Part shown: piece by piece, positions 1 to 8,414 of the stretch | Numbering within the stretch: the stretch's first letter is position 1 | Layout: every line of letters begins with the position of its first letter | From: an uncultured Azospirillum sp. | GTDB taxonomy: Bacteria; Pseudomonadota; Alphaproteobacteria; RF32; CAG-239 | Direction of reading: 5' to 3' | Length of the DNA: 39,120 nucleotides | Assembly: GCA_946623145.1 (NCBI GenBank) | Contig: CAMOQT010000004.1 | Location: 1 to 39,120 of the forward strand | The notes under the pieces: generated by a model | What the model saw: only the letters and a program-made list of their open reading frames with translations | Told to the model about the DNA's origin: nothing | The model's database searches: none | Position numbers and translations under genes: made by a program

Positions 1-55
1 GACGAAAGTCGACGGATTTACAGTCCGTTGCATTTGACCGCTCTGCCACCCCTCC
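1..55 (-). tRNA. tRNA-Tyr (GUA), 3' part cut off by window edge
   Basis: Read on the minus strand, the 5' acceptor strand GGAGGGG begins at position 55. A D-arm containing GCAGAGCGGTCAAATGC follows, then an anticodon arm with stem ACGGA/TCCGT and loop CTGTAAA, which places anticodon GTA at plus positions 19-21. This is tyrosine. After the anticodon stem the sequence enters CGACTTTCG, the start of the long variable arm expected of bacterial (class II) tRNA-Tyr. The T-arm and 3' end lie outside the window. Confidence 0.93.
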
Positions 56-91
56 ATAAAGAAGAGTTCCATTTCATTAGTCGCTTTTTGC

Positions 92-120
92 AAATAAACG
101 TATTTTTGCGCCTTTGTCAA
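92..120 (-). promoter_or_regulatory. Probable sigma70 promoter of the tRNA-Tyr gene
   Basis: On the minus strand there is a perfect -35 box TTGACA (plus 115-120), a 17-nt spacer and a weak -10 TTATTT (plus 92-97). It would start transcription about 30 nt upstream of the tRNA 5' end. The -35 box is strong evidence; the -10 is poor and could be shifted by one base. Confidence 0.45.
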
Positions 121-192
121 CACCTTTTTTAGATATTTCTTAATTTATTCAAGTTATCCTCAGATTTAACAGATATTTCGAGGAATATACAA

Positions 193-1077
193 ATGTCATC
201 CTTATTTATTACAGAATCGAGCAATCCGGACACTACAAATATTGACTTAATGAGCCCGCTCGAAATTGCTCAAATTATCAATCAAGAAGATATGAAAATT
301 GCGCAAGCCATTCATAAAATTTTACCGCAAGTAGCAAAAGCCATTGAGCTTGTCTCCAGTGCTTTTTTAAAAAGCGGACGTTTAGCTTATTTTGGAGCGG
401 GGACAAGTGGTCGTCTTGGAATTTTAGATGCTTCAGAAATGCCCCCTACTTTCGGTGTTTCTTCAGAAATGATACAAGGCTTTATTGCTGGTGGCGAACA
501 AGCTCTCCGCCATGCTGTAGAGAATGCTGAAGACAAGGAAGAATTCGCCTTACAAGATTTGCAAAAATTCCAACCGACAGATAAAGATATTATTGTTGCT
601 ATCTCTGCTAACGGACAACCTGAATATTGTTTAACCGCACTGAAAGAAGCAAAAAAAATCGGATGCACCACAATTGCTATCAGTTCAAATCCAGAAGCTA
701 AAATTGCCCAATATGCTGATGTTTTTATCAATCCTATTGTTGGTCCTGAAGTCATTACAGGTTCTTCTCGTATGAAATCAGGAACAGCACAAAAAATGAT
801 TCTCAATATGATTTCTACAGGAGCTATGATCAGAATCGGAAAAACATATAAAAATTATATGATTGATTTACAACAAACAAATAAAAAACTTGTTGAACGC
901 GGTATTCGCTTTATTACCGAAATCTGCCATATATCTCCATCTGAAGCACAGTATTTTCTGGAAGCCAGCGATCATCATGTTAAAACTGCTTGCGTTATGG
1001 CTATAAAAAAGTGTACAAAAGAAGAAGCGGAAAACTTACTTGCTCAACATAACGGTATTTTACGAAAGGTTATATAG
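193..1077 (+). CDS. murQ: N-acetylmuramic acid 6-phosphate etherase MurQ
   Basis: MurQ cleaves the lactyl ether of MurNAc-6-phosphate to give GlcNAc-6-phosphate and D-lactate in cytoplasmic cell-wall recycling. The protein has 294 residues, close to the usual 298. It shows the SIS-domain sugar-phosphate signature GAGTSGRLGILDASEMPPTFG (about residues 68-88) and a second loop GSSRMKSGTAQK (about 195-206), plus a C-terminal helical tail. An RBS GAGGA (180-184) lies 8 nt before the ATG. It is the first gene of a plus-strand run and its stop directly abuts rlmB. AmpG, encoded about 7 kb away, would supply its upstream substrate pool. No AnmK is visible in the window. Confidence 0.95.
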   Translation: MSSLFITESSNPDTTNIDLMSPLEIAQIINQEDMKIAQAIHKILPQVAKAIELVSSAFLKSGRLAYFGAGTSGRLGILDASEMPPTFGVSSEMIQGFIAGGEQALRHAVENAEDKEEFALQDLQKFQPTDKDIIVAISANGQPEYCLTALKEAKKIGCTTIAISSNPEAKIAQYADVFINPIVGPEVITGSSRMKSGTAQKMILNMISTGAMIRIGKTYKNYMIDLQQTNKKLVERGIRFITEICHISPSEAQYFLEASDHHVKTACVMAIKKCTKEEAENLLAQHNGILRKVI

Positions 1078-1848
1078 ATGGCAAAATTTAATCATTCGGC
1101 ACCCTCCTCTTCTAAAGCTTCGGCTTTACTCCTTTACGGAAGGCATCCGGTGACTGCTGCAATTCATAATTCACGACGCAAAATTTCTGTTCTTTATGCA
1201 ACTAAAGAAACAGCCGACGAACTAAAAAAAATATGCCTTGAAGCAAAACGAGATACTCATCTTATTAAAATTATAGAAAGAAAAGAAATTGATAAACTTC
1301 TTCCTGCAGATGCTGTTCATCAAGGTTTTGTTGCTGCCGTCAAAGAATTAGAAACATATAGTTTAGAAGATATTTGCGCCTTAGCAGATACAAAACAGGA
1401 TTGTCATCTTTTAATTTTAGATCAAGTAACCGATCCTCAAAATATCGGTGCCATTATTCGTTCTTGTGTTGCTTTTGATACTTTAGCTCTTATTGTTCAG
1501 GATAAAAATTCTCCAACAGAATCTGGTGCTATGGCTAAAGCTTCTGCAGGAATGATTGAACAGCTACCGGTTGTTCGAGTTACAAATTTATCACGTGCCG
1601 CTGAAATTCTTAAAGCTTCAGGTTTTTGGATTATCGGAATGGACGGATACGCCACAACAACGATTGATAAAATTAATAAATCCGGAAAAACAGCAATTAT
1701 TATGGGAAGTGAAGGCAAAGGTATGCGTAGATTAGTTGAAGAATCATGCGATACAACCGTTCGTCTTCCTATTTCTGAAAAGGTAGAAAGTTTGAATGTT
1801 GCGACAGCTGCCGCGATTACTTTATATGAACTTAACAAACGGTCATAA
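1078..1848 (+). CDS. rlmB: 23S rRNA 2'-O-ribose methyltransferase, RlmB/SpoU family
   Basis: This is a SAM-dependent SPOUT-fold methyltransferase of the family that methylates the ribose of G2251 in 23S rRNA. The 256-residue protein has the N-terminal substrate-binding domain (LLYGRHPVTAAI, about residues 18-29). The three SpoU motifs follow: LDQVTDPQNIGAIIRSC (about 118-134), IIMGSEGKGMRRLVEESCD (about 207-225) and LPISEKVESLNVATAAA (about 230-246). The ATG directly follows the murQ stop, and the RBS AAAGG (1065-1069) lies inside murQ, so the two are translationally linked. The family also includes TrmH-like tRNA enzymes; the N-terminal domain favours RlmB. Confidence 0.9.
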   Translation: MAKFNHSAPSSSKASALLLYGRHPVTAAIHNSRRKISVLYATKETADELKKICLEAKRDTHLIKIIERKEIDKLLPADAVHQGFVAAVKELETYSLEDICALADTKQDCHLLILDQVTDPQNIGAIIRSCVAFDTLALIVQDKNSPTESGAMAKASAGMIEQLPVVRVTNLSRAAEILKASGFWIIGMDGYATTTIDKINKSGKTAIIMGSEGKGMRRLVEESCDTTVRLPISEKVESLNVATAAAITLYELNKRS

Positions 1849-1851
1849 AAT

Positions 1852-2583
1852 ATGAAACCATTACTCAAAGTAGACTCTTTATATAAACAATTCGCCGGTA
1901 TTTGTGCCGTCGATTTGGTTTCTTTTGAAGCAAAAAAAGGTGAAGTTATCGCCCTCTTAGGTCCAAATGGTGCCGGAAAATCCACTTTGATGAATATGAT
2001 TGCCGGTCTTTTGACACCTAGCGGAGGACAGATTGAAATTAACGGATATTCGCTTCAAGATAATCCGGAAAAAGCTAAACAATCTCTTGGTTTTTTGGCT
2101 GAAGGAGCACCTTTATATAGTGATATGAGTGTTTGTGCTTTTTTGGATTATATGGCAGATTTAAAGGGATTAAATAAATCTCAAAAACAAGTTCGCTTAA
2201 ATGAAGTTAAAGAAATGGCACAAATTGGTGAAGTTTGGCAGATGAAAATAGAAACTTTATCTAAAGGATACCAGCGTCGTGTCGGCTTTGCACAGAGCCT
2301 ACTTTCTGATCCGGAAATTTTATTGTTAGATGAGCCGACAGATGGTCTTGATCCTAACCAAAAAGAACATATTCGAAAACTGATTAAACATCTCAGCAAA
2401 AATAAAACTATCTTGATTTCAACGCATCTTTTAGATGATGTTGCTGAAATGTGTAATCGCATTTTACTAATGTCACACGGACAAATTATTACTGATGGTT
2501 CTTTAGACGAAACTCTCATTAAGGCTAAAGCGCTTTCTTTAGAAACCGCTTTTCGCAAATTAACAGGAGGCAGTCATGTCTAA
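1852..2583 (+). CDS. ABC transporter ATP-binding protein, GldA/ABC-2 type
   Basis: This is the cytoplasmic ATPase of an ABC-2 type transporter; the substrate is unknown. The 243-residue protein has Walker A GPNGAGKST (about residues 37-45), an ABC signature LSKGYQRRVGFAQ (about 137-149), Walker B ILLLDEPTDGLDP (about 155-167) and an H-loop STHLLDD (about 188-194). The LSKGY form of the signature is typical of CcmA/GldA-like exporters. It starts 3 nt after rlmB and overlaps the following permease gene by 8 nt, so the two are almost certainly one complex. Confidence 0.9.
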   Translation: MKPLLKVDSLYKQFAGICAVDLVSFEAKKGEVIALLGPNGAGKSTLMNMIAGLLTPSGGQIEINGYSLQDNPEKAKQSLGFLAEGAPLYSDMSVCAFLDYMADLKGLNKSQKQVRLNEVKEMAQIGEVWQMKIETLSKGYQRRVGFAQSLLSDPEILLLDEPTDGLDPNQKEHIRKLIKHLSKNKTILISTHLLDDVAEMCNRILLMSHGQIITDGSLDETLIKAKALSLETAFRKLTGGSHV

Positions 2584-5500
2584 ATTATGGTCTGTTGTTA
2601 AAAATGAATTATATCGTTATTTTATCTCTCCCCTAGCCTATGTTTATTTGCTGGCTTTTCTTTTTCTGAATGCTTCTTTTACTCTTTATTTAGGGCATTT
2701 TTTAGAGCGTGGTGAAGCTTGTTTAGATATTATGTTTTCTTTTATGCCATGGATTTTTCTTATCTTCATTTCCGGTATTTCAATGCGATTATGGGCTGAA
2801 GAATTTAAAACCAAAACCATTATGCAGTTATTGTCCTTACCTATTTCTTCCTCGGTGTTGGTTTGGGGTAAATTCTGCGCTGCTTGGATATTTTGCACAA
2901 TCGGTTTACTTCTGACATTTCCGTTTGTTATTACCGTTAATATTTTAGGATATCCGGATAACGGGGTAATTGCCGCCGGTTATTTGAGTTGTTTTTTACT
3001 TTCCGGGGCTATGATTGCTGTAGCCCAAACCATGTCGGCCATTACTAAAAATCAAGTTATTGCTCTCGTTTTATCAGTCATTCTCAACTTACTATTCTTT
3101 TTAAGTGGTATTGAGTATGTTCTTGGATTTTTCAGAACTTTTTTACCGTTTGAATTAGTTGAAAGTATTGCCAATTTAAGCTTTTTAACAAACTTTAATG
3201 ACCTCTGTCAGGGACAAATCGGCGCTTACAGTATTCTGTTTTTTATCAGCGTTATTTGTATCTTTAATTTTATTACCAATATGCTTGTTCGCTTTAAAAC
3301 TTCTGAGACAACATCTTGGTATAAATTATCATTTCTATTACCTCTTATCTTTTTGTGGTTCGGATTTATCGGTTTTAATTTCTTGACGCAAAACATATTA
3401 CAAACGACTTATGCTGATGTGACTCAGGATAAACGTTTTACTTTATCTGATTCTGCCAAAAAGATTTTATCTTCTATTCAAGAACCGATAACTGTTAAAA
3501 TTTATTATTCCAATATTCTTTCTCAGCGAAATCCTTTATTCCGCAGAGCCGTTAATCGTCTTTCCGTTTTAATGAAAGCATACCATCAACAAGCCGGTGA
3601 TAAATTAACTTATCGATTTTATCATCCCGAATTTCTTGATGGGATAGAAGATATGGCGCTTTATGATCATATCACCCCTATTCCGCTTCCTGATCTTAAT
3701 CAGAATGCCTTTTTCGGGCTATCATTTGTTGATGAAGGCGGACGGCAAAAAAATATTCCTTTTGTTGCTATTGAAAATATAGATAAGCTCGGCACGGATA
3801 TTTTGCAAAATATCTATGAACTATCTCTCAAGAAAAAAACTGTCGGTATTATTACTTCTCTTCCTATTTTTGGTTTAGATATGGGAGACAGCTCTGTCAG
3901 TTCGCATTGGCAACTTATAGATGAAATCAAAAAACTTTATCAGATTAAACCTATTGCCAATGCTCAAGATTTGAAAGATATCGATGTCTTATTATTAATT
4001 CATCCTCAAGATTTATCTCAAGAATTAACGACAGCTATTACTCATTATACGCTTCATGGTGGAAAAATTCTTATTTTAGCTGACTTAGCACCGGAAGCAC
4101 AACGCATTTATTCTCCCGTTAATCAAAGACTAACTCCGAGTAATTTTAATGGTCTAAATACATTGTGGGGATTTGACTTTAACCCAGATGTCGTTATTGC
4201 AGATTTGGATAATTCAATCACCGTTAATACGGGATCAAAAAAACGCGCTTCTTTCGCTCAAGATGTTATTCAATTTACTGTTGATGGAAAAGGAATCAAT
4301 CGTACTCAAAATGAAACAAAATATTTATCTCAATTTTTGTTTGCTTCCACGACACCTATTACCCCGTTACCCAACCATTCTTCAACCTTTATTCCATTAC
4401 TGACAACGTCTGTTAATTCTGCTTTATTGCCTTCAGCTGTAGTTTATGAAAATATCAATCCGGTTGATATTTTACCTCAGTTTAAATCTGATAATCTACG
4501 TAAAATCATTGCCGCCAAAATTATTAGTAATAATAAAAACAAACCTTTTGAAGTTATTGTTATCGGAGACACGGATTTTGCTTATGATGATTTTTGGAGC
4601 AATGCTAAATTTATTGATGATCTCAAATATTTGGTTTTCATAAACGACAATATCAACTTTGTAATGAATGCTCTGGACAGTTTAACAGGCCAAACATCCT
4701 TAATCGAATTACGGCATATTCAAAATACAACGGCTAAATTCGATACTTGGGAAAAATTGCGTAAACAAAATGCGCTTATTGTTTCAGCCAAAGAACGTGA
4801 TATTTTAGCTTATATCAACGAGCTTAAATTTAAACTCAATGATTTATGGCAAAAGAAAAATTTTGAAGAACGTCAAAAGTTTTCTGATGACGAATTGACA
4901 ATTATTGCTGATTACAGAAAAACATTGACTTCTCTTAAGCAACAGCTTGCTGATTTGCGTTTTCGTCAAAATAAAAATATTGATTTTAAAAAAGGAATGG
5001 TCGTTTTCTTCACTCTTTATGCTATTCCTCTGATTTTAATAATCTTCTTATGTATCTACACATTTCTACACAGGCAAAAGGCTAAATATAAAATCAAGAA
5101 TGAATTTCATTTAACCCGCTGTTTTGTTCTCAATTCAGGTATTTGCCTTATTCTATTTATTTCCGGATTACTTTTGGTTTTAAGCGGAAATGAGGTTATG
5201 AATGATTTTGAAAATCGTCCGGTTTTCCCTGAATGGAAGACACAACTTAATCAAATTCAAGAAATCAAATTAAGCCAAGGCGGAAGAACACTTACTTTCT
5301 ATAAACAAGATGGTCTCTGGAAAATTAAAAATTTTGAAAACTATCCTGTCTATCAGCGCAGAATTGCCAATTTATTGGCTGTCTTATCCAATGCCCGTTA
5401 TTTAGAACGCAAGAGTGCCCGTGCCGAATATCTTCCTAAATTCGGTTTAGATATTTCTCACGCAACACAATTAACTTTGATTGATGGCGAGGGGCGCCCG

Positions 5501-5998
5501 ATTTTAGATTTTAATATCGGTAAATATGATCAAAAAATCGGTCGTGGCGGTCGTGGTGCTTTCTTAAAATTTACAAACCGTTTTCAAGTTTGGCTGATTG
5601 ATGCAGACTTTATCAGTTTGTCTCCGGACTGGAGAGAATGGACTTTGAATACGGCTCTTAATCCTCGTTTCGGTCGGTTAAAAGATACGGATAAAATTAA
5701 GGATAAAGATATTCAAGTTCTCTTAGTTAAAGAACTGCAAAATACTCCTCTTCTAATTAGCGATATTAAAGAAGATTCTGTTGAAGCCGTTTATAGCCTA
5801 ACTTTAGTCTTTGAAAATGATGATGAGCTAACTATGTATTTTGAAAAAAGTCAAAATAAGTATTTCATCCGTTATACTTTCGGTAAGACAGAAGGTGATT
5901 ACTTAAGATTATTTGCTGATTATGCTAAAAATCAGCGTTATGAAGTCCCTGAAAAAAATATGGAGAATTTAAATAATGTCTTCAACTTATTTAACTAA
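2576..5998 (+). CDS. Fused ABC-2 permease / GldG-like / DUF4340 protein
   Basis: A 1140-residue inner-membrane protein combines three parts that are usually encoded separately. Residues about 1-240 form a six-helix ABC-2 permease resembling GldF. Residues about 250-840 are a GldG/ABC_transp_aux-type region: a TM helix (about 251-270), then DVTQDKRFTLSDSAKKIL (281-298), a large extracytoplasmic portion, and a second TM helix (about 808-830). After another TM helix (about 848-870), the C-terminal 250 residues resemble DUF4340 (a beta-rich extracytoplasmic domain). A strong RBS AGGAGG (2565-2570) lies 5 nt before the ATG, inside the ATPase gene. No frameshift or low-quality junction is visible, so the fusion looks genuine. 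In Bacteroidetes GldAFG supports gliding; elsewhere the role is unknown, and I infer only cell-envelope transport. Confidence 0.82.
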   Translation: MSKLWSVVKNELYRYFISPLAYVYLLAFLFLNASFTLYLGHFLERGEACLDIMFSFMPWIFLIFISGISMRLWAEEFKTKTIMQLLSLPISSSVLVWGKFCAAWIFCTIGLLLTFPFVITVNILGYPDNGVIAAGYLSCFLLSGAMIAVAQTMSAITKNQVIALVLSVILNLLFFLSGIEYVLGFFRTFLPFELVESIANLSFLTNFNDLCQGQIGAYSILFFISVICIFNFITNMLVRFKTSETTSWYKLSFLLPLIFLWFGFIGFNFLTQNILQTTYADVTQDKRFTLSDSAKKILSSIQEPITVKIYYSNILSQRNPLFRRAVNRLSVLMKAYHQQAGDKLTYRFYHPEFLDGIEDMALYDHITPIPLPDLNQNAFFGLSFVDEGGRQKNIPFVAIENIDKLGTDILQNIYELSLKKKTVGIITSLPIFGLDMGDSSVSSHWQLIDEIKKLYQIKPIANAQDLKDIDVLLLIHPQDLSQELTTAITHYTLHGGKILILADLAPEAQRIYSPVNQRLTPSNFNGLNTLWGFDFNPDVVIADLDNSITVNTGSKKRASFAQDVIQFTVDGKGINRTQNETKYLSQFLFASTTPITPLPNHSSTFIPLLTTSVNSALLPSAVVYENINPVDILPQFKSDNLRKIIAAKIISNNKNKPFEVIVIGDTDFAYDDFWSNAKFIDDLKYLVFINDNINFVMNALDSLTGQTSLIELRHIQNTTAKFDTWEKLRKQNALIVSAKERDILAYINELKFKLNDLWQKKNFEERQKFSDDELTIIADYRKTLTSLKQQLADLRFRQNKNIDFKKGMVVFFTLYAIPLILIIFLCIYTFLHRQKAKYKIKNEFHLTRCFVLNSGICLILFISGLLLVLSGNEVMNDFENRPVFPEWKTQLNQIQEIKLSQGGRTLTFYKQDGLWKIKNFENYPVYQRRIANLLAVLSNARYLERKSARAEYLPKFGLDISHATQLTLIDGEGRPILDFNIGKYDQKIGRGGRGAFLKFTNRFQVWLIDADFISLSPDWREWTLNTALNPRFGRLKDTDKIKDKDIQVLLVKELQNTPLLISDIKEDSVEAVYSLTLVFENDDELTMYFEKSQNKYFIRYTFGKTEGDYLRLFADYAKNQRYEVPEKNMENLNNVFNLFN

Positions 5999-6899
5999 AG
6001 AGGTCTCTGATCGTCTTAAACATCGTGCTGCTGTTGCGAGTATTTCTTTAGCTGTTCTGTTAAGCGGGTTAAAATTGTTTGCGACTATTGCTTCTGGTTC
6101 GTTAGCTGTTTTTTCGTCAATGATTGATAGTGTGTCTGATGTGCTTGGTTCTGCGATAACGTTCGTCGCAATCAAATATTCGACACGACCAGCCACGGAT
6201 CATCACCGCTACGGATATGGAAAAGCTGAAGCTGTCAGTGCGCTTATACAAGCATTCTTTGTTGCAGGTTCCGGATTGTTCGTTTTATATGATGCGTTTA
6301 TGCGCTTTTTTCATCCGCGTGTTTTAGATGAAACCCCTCTGGCTATTGTTATTATGATTTTCAGCCTGATTACTACTCTGATCTTAATTGCCTATCAAAA
6401 ACACGTTGCCAAACTGACACAATCTCAAGCCATTAACGCCGATAGTGCACACTATGTTGTAGATATTCTGACAAATGCTTCAATTATTCTCAGTCTGACG
6501 ATTGTTAAATTTTTTGAGATTTATTGGTTTGATACATTGACGGCTTTGGTTATTGCTGTTTATCTTTTATTTAATGCTTACCAGCTTGTTGTTGAGGCTT
6601 TTGACGTTTTATTGGATCGTGAATTAAGCGATGATATTCGGAAAAATATCAATGATATCATTTCCAGCCATGATTTTGTTAAAGGCTTTCATGATGTCAG
6701 AACACACAGTCTAGGTAATGAGTATATGATAGAAATTCACTTGGAGCTCGATGGGAGATTAAGTTTATTTGAGGCGCATCAGCTGTCTGATCAAGTCGAA
6801 GCTGCTATTATTAAAGCGTACCCAAATGCCCAGGTAATCATTCACCAAGATCCTTCCGGTGTGGCAGAAGAAAGATTGGATGAAAGATTGAAAAGGTAA
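5976..6899 (+). CDS. Cation diffusion facilitator (FieF/MntE-type divalent metal exporter)
   Basis: This is an inner-membrane proton-coupled exporter of divalent metal ions, probably Fe, Zn or Mn. The 307-residue protein has six predicted TM helices in the first 200 residues and a cytoplasmic C-terminal domain. Metal-site residues occur as DSVSD (helix 2, about residues 47-51) and HYVVD (helix 5, about 153-157), matching the DxxxD/HxxxD pattern of FieF. HHRYGYGKAE (about 71-80) is the conserved loop, and HDVRTHSLG lies in the C-terminal domain. The ATG overlaps the preceding gene by 23 nt and has GGAG at 5962-5965, so it belongs to the same operon. The metal cannot be assigned from sequence. 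Confidence 0.88.
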   Translation: MSSTYLTKEVSDRLKHRAAVASISLAVLLSGLKLFATIASGSLAVFSSMIDSVSDVLGSAITFVAIKYSTRPATDHHRYGYGKAEAVSALIQAFFVAGSGLFVLYDAFMRFFHPRVLDETPLAIVIMIFSLITTLILIAYQKHVAKLTQSQAINADSAHYVVDILTNASIILSLTIVKFFEIYWFDTLTALVIAVYLLFNAYQLVVEAFDVLLDRELSDDIRKNINDIISSHDFVKGFHDVRTHSLGNEYMIEIHLELDGRLSLFEAHQLSDQVEAAIIKAYPNAQVIIHQDPSGVAEERLDERLKR

Positions 6900-6900
6900 T

Positions 6901-7572
6901 TTATATCCCTAAAATTTCTTTGGCTTCATTTTTCAGTTTTGCAACAAAGTCTTTCATACCGGTTTGGCGGACACGTTTCATTCTCTCACCTGAGATAATA
7001 CGTTGAATCTTTTTAACGGTATCATCTAACTCTGCATTGACAACGATATAATCAAATTCATCGCAATGGCTTAATTTTTCAAGCACGAGTTTCATTCTTT
7101 TTTCAATGACTTCTTTGCTATCTGTTCCGCGATTAACTAAGCGTTCGTAAAGTTCTTTAATTGATGGAGGCAAGAGATAAATGGTAACCACATCATCCGG
7201 TGCTTTTTGACGCATTTGGCGCGCTCCTTCCCAATCCATATCAAACAACACATCTTGTCCGACGTTGATAAAACTATCGACCTCTGAACGTAATGTGCCA
7301 TAACGGCTACCGTATTGGGAATCGACATATTCATAAAATGCGTCTTGTTTTAAGAGTTCATCATACTTTTCATTACTGATAAAATAATAATCAACACCTT
7401 CAACTTCATTATGACGCGGAGCGCGTGTCGTGACAGAAACGGAGAATTTGATGTTTTTATCTTCATCCAAAAGTCTTTTAGCAATTGTCCCTTTTCCCGT
7501 ACCTGATGGACCTTCAATAATAAACATTGCTCCTTTACGCTCACGACGCAGTTTATCAATAATCTGGTTCAT
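6901..7572 (-). CDS. gmk: Guanylate kinase
   Basis: Guanylate kinase phosphorylates GMP to GDP with ATP in the cytoplasm. The 223-residue protein has the P-loop GPSGTGKGT (about residues 21-29) and the GMP-binding segment SVTTRAPRHNEVEGVDYYF (about 46-64). DMDWEGARQMR (about 116-126) and the lid/C-terminal NRGTDSKEVIEKR segment (about 147-159) follow. A GGAGG RBS precedes the ATG. It converges with the CDF gene with only one base between the two stop codons, and it diverges from the SDR gene across a 74-nt gap. Confidence 0.95.
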   Translation of the reverse strand: MNQIIDKLRRERKGAMFIIEGPSGTGKGTIAKRLLDEDKNIKFSVSVTTRAPRHNEVEGVDYYFISNEKYDELLKQDAFYEYVDSQYGSRYGTLRSEVDSFINVGQDVLFDMDWEGARQMRQKAPDDVVTIYLLPPSIKELYERLVNRGTDSKEVIEKRMKLVLEKLSHCDEFDYIVVNAELDDTVKKIQRIISGERMKRVRQTGMKDFVAKLKNEAKEILGI

Positions 7573-7646
7573 AGGTTTGCCCTCCGTCTTGTTTTCTCTC
7601 TATAATGGTATAATATATAAAGAAATTATCAAAAGGAAAAGTTAAA

Positions 7647-8414
7647 ATGATAAAAAATACAAATATTTTAATTACCGGTGCAACCTCAGGAATCGGTGAA
7701 GCTTTAGCGCTTTATTATGCGGAACATGGTGCAACGAATCTTTTTATCTGTGGAAGAAATAAAGAAAGATTAGCTGATGTTAAACAACGTTGTGAAGAAA
7801 AAGGCACAAAAGTATATGCTGATATTATGGATGTGACAGACAGCGAATCTATGCGCAAATGGATTAAAAAATCAAATCAAACAGCTCCTTTGAATATTGT
7901 CATTGCCAATGCAGGTGTTTCAACCGGAGAAGAAACAGAATCTAATGTTCGCAATACCATACAAACTAACGTTTGCGGTGTCGTTAATACAGCTCTTCCG
8001 ACAATCGAGGTTTTTAACAATCGTTCTTCAATTAATACACATGACAAACATTTGGTTTTAATTGCTTCAATCGCCGGTTATCATGGACTGGCTACTGCTC
8101 CCTCTTACAGTGCCAGCAAAGCCTTCGTTAAAGCATGGGGAGAAGCATTGCATCTCTCTTTACGTGAAAAGCGTATTAAGGTTTCTGTCGTCTGTCCCGG
8201 TTTTGTCCGTTCACGAATTACAGATAAAAATACATGTCCGATGCCATTTTTTATGGAGGCGCCGCAAGCAGCCAAAATTATTGCTAAAGGAGTTGAGAAA
8301 AATAAAGGGATTATCGCTTTTCCATGGCCACTCAGATTTTCAGCTTGGTTATTAAGTTGTCTACCGAATGCATTAAGTGATTTAATTTACGGAAAACTTC
8401 CGCATAAAGTTTAG
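7647..8414 (+). CDS. Short-chain dehydrogenase/reductase, substrate unknown
   Basis: A classical SDR of 255 residues, NAD(P)-dependent. The Rossmann cofactor motif is GATSGIGEALAL (about residues 11-22), NAG lies near 88-90, a catalytic Ser is in the ASIAGYHG segment, and the YxxxK pair is in YSASKAF (about 153-159). It is followed by VVCPGFVRS. The C-terminal hydrophobic stretch (AWLLSCLPNAL) could associate with membrane, as in some SDRs acting on lipids. RBS AAGGA precedes the ATG. Its stop interlocks with that of ampG on the other strand (TTAG, 8411-8414). The substrate cannot be assigned. Confidence 0.85.
   Translation: MIKNTNILITGATSGIGEALALYYAEHGATNLFICGRNKERLADVKQRCEEKGTKVYADIMDVTDSESMRKWIKKSNQTAPLNIVIANAGVSTGEETESNVRNTIQTNVCGVVNTALPTIEVFNNRSSINTHDKHLVLIASIAGYHGLATAPSYSASKAFVKAWGEALHLSLREKRIKVSVVCPGFVRSRITDKNTCPMPFFMEAPQAAKIIAKGVEKNKGIIAFPWPLRFSAWLLSCLPNALSDLIYGKLPHKV

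Noticed and set aside
1-192. tRNA-Tyr as an integration site for a mobile element
   Set aside because: No integrase, no repeated tRNA 3' fragment and no phage or plasmid genes are seen in the window; all neighbours are housekeeping genes. The 3' end of the tRNA is outside the window, so an element on that side cannot be judged.
387-806. 139-residue ORF antisense to murQ
   Set aside because: It is a shadow of a strongly conserved sense gene with no RBS or recognisable motif.
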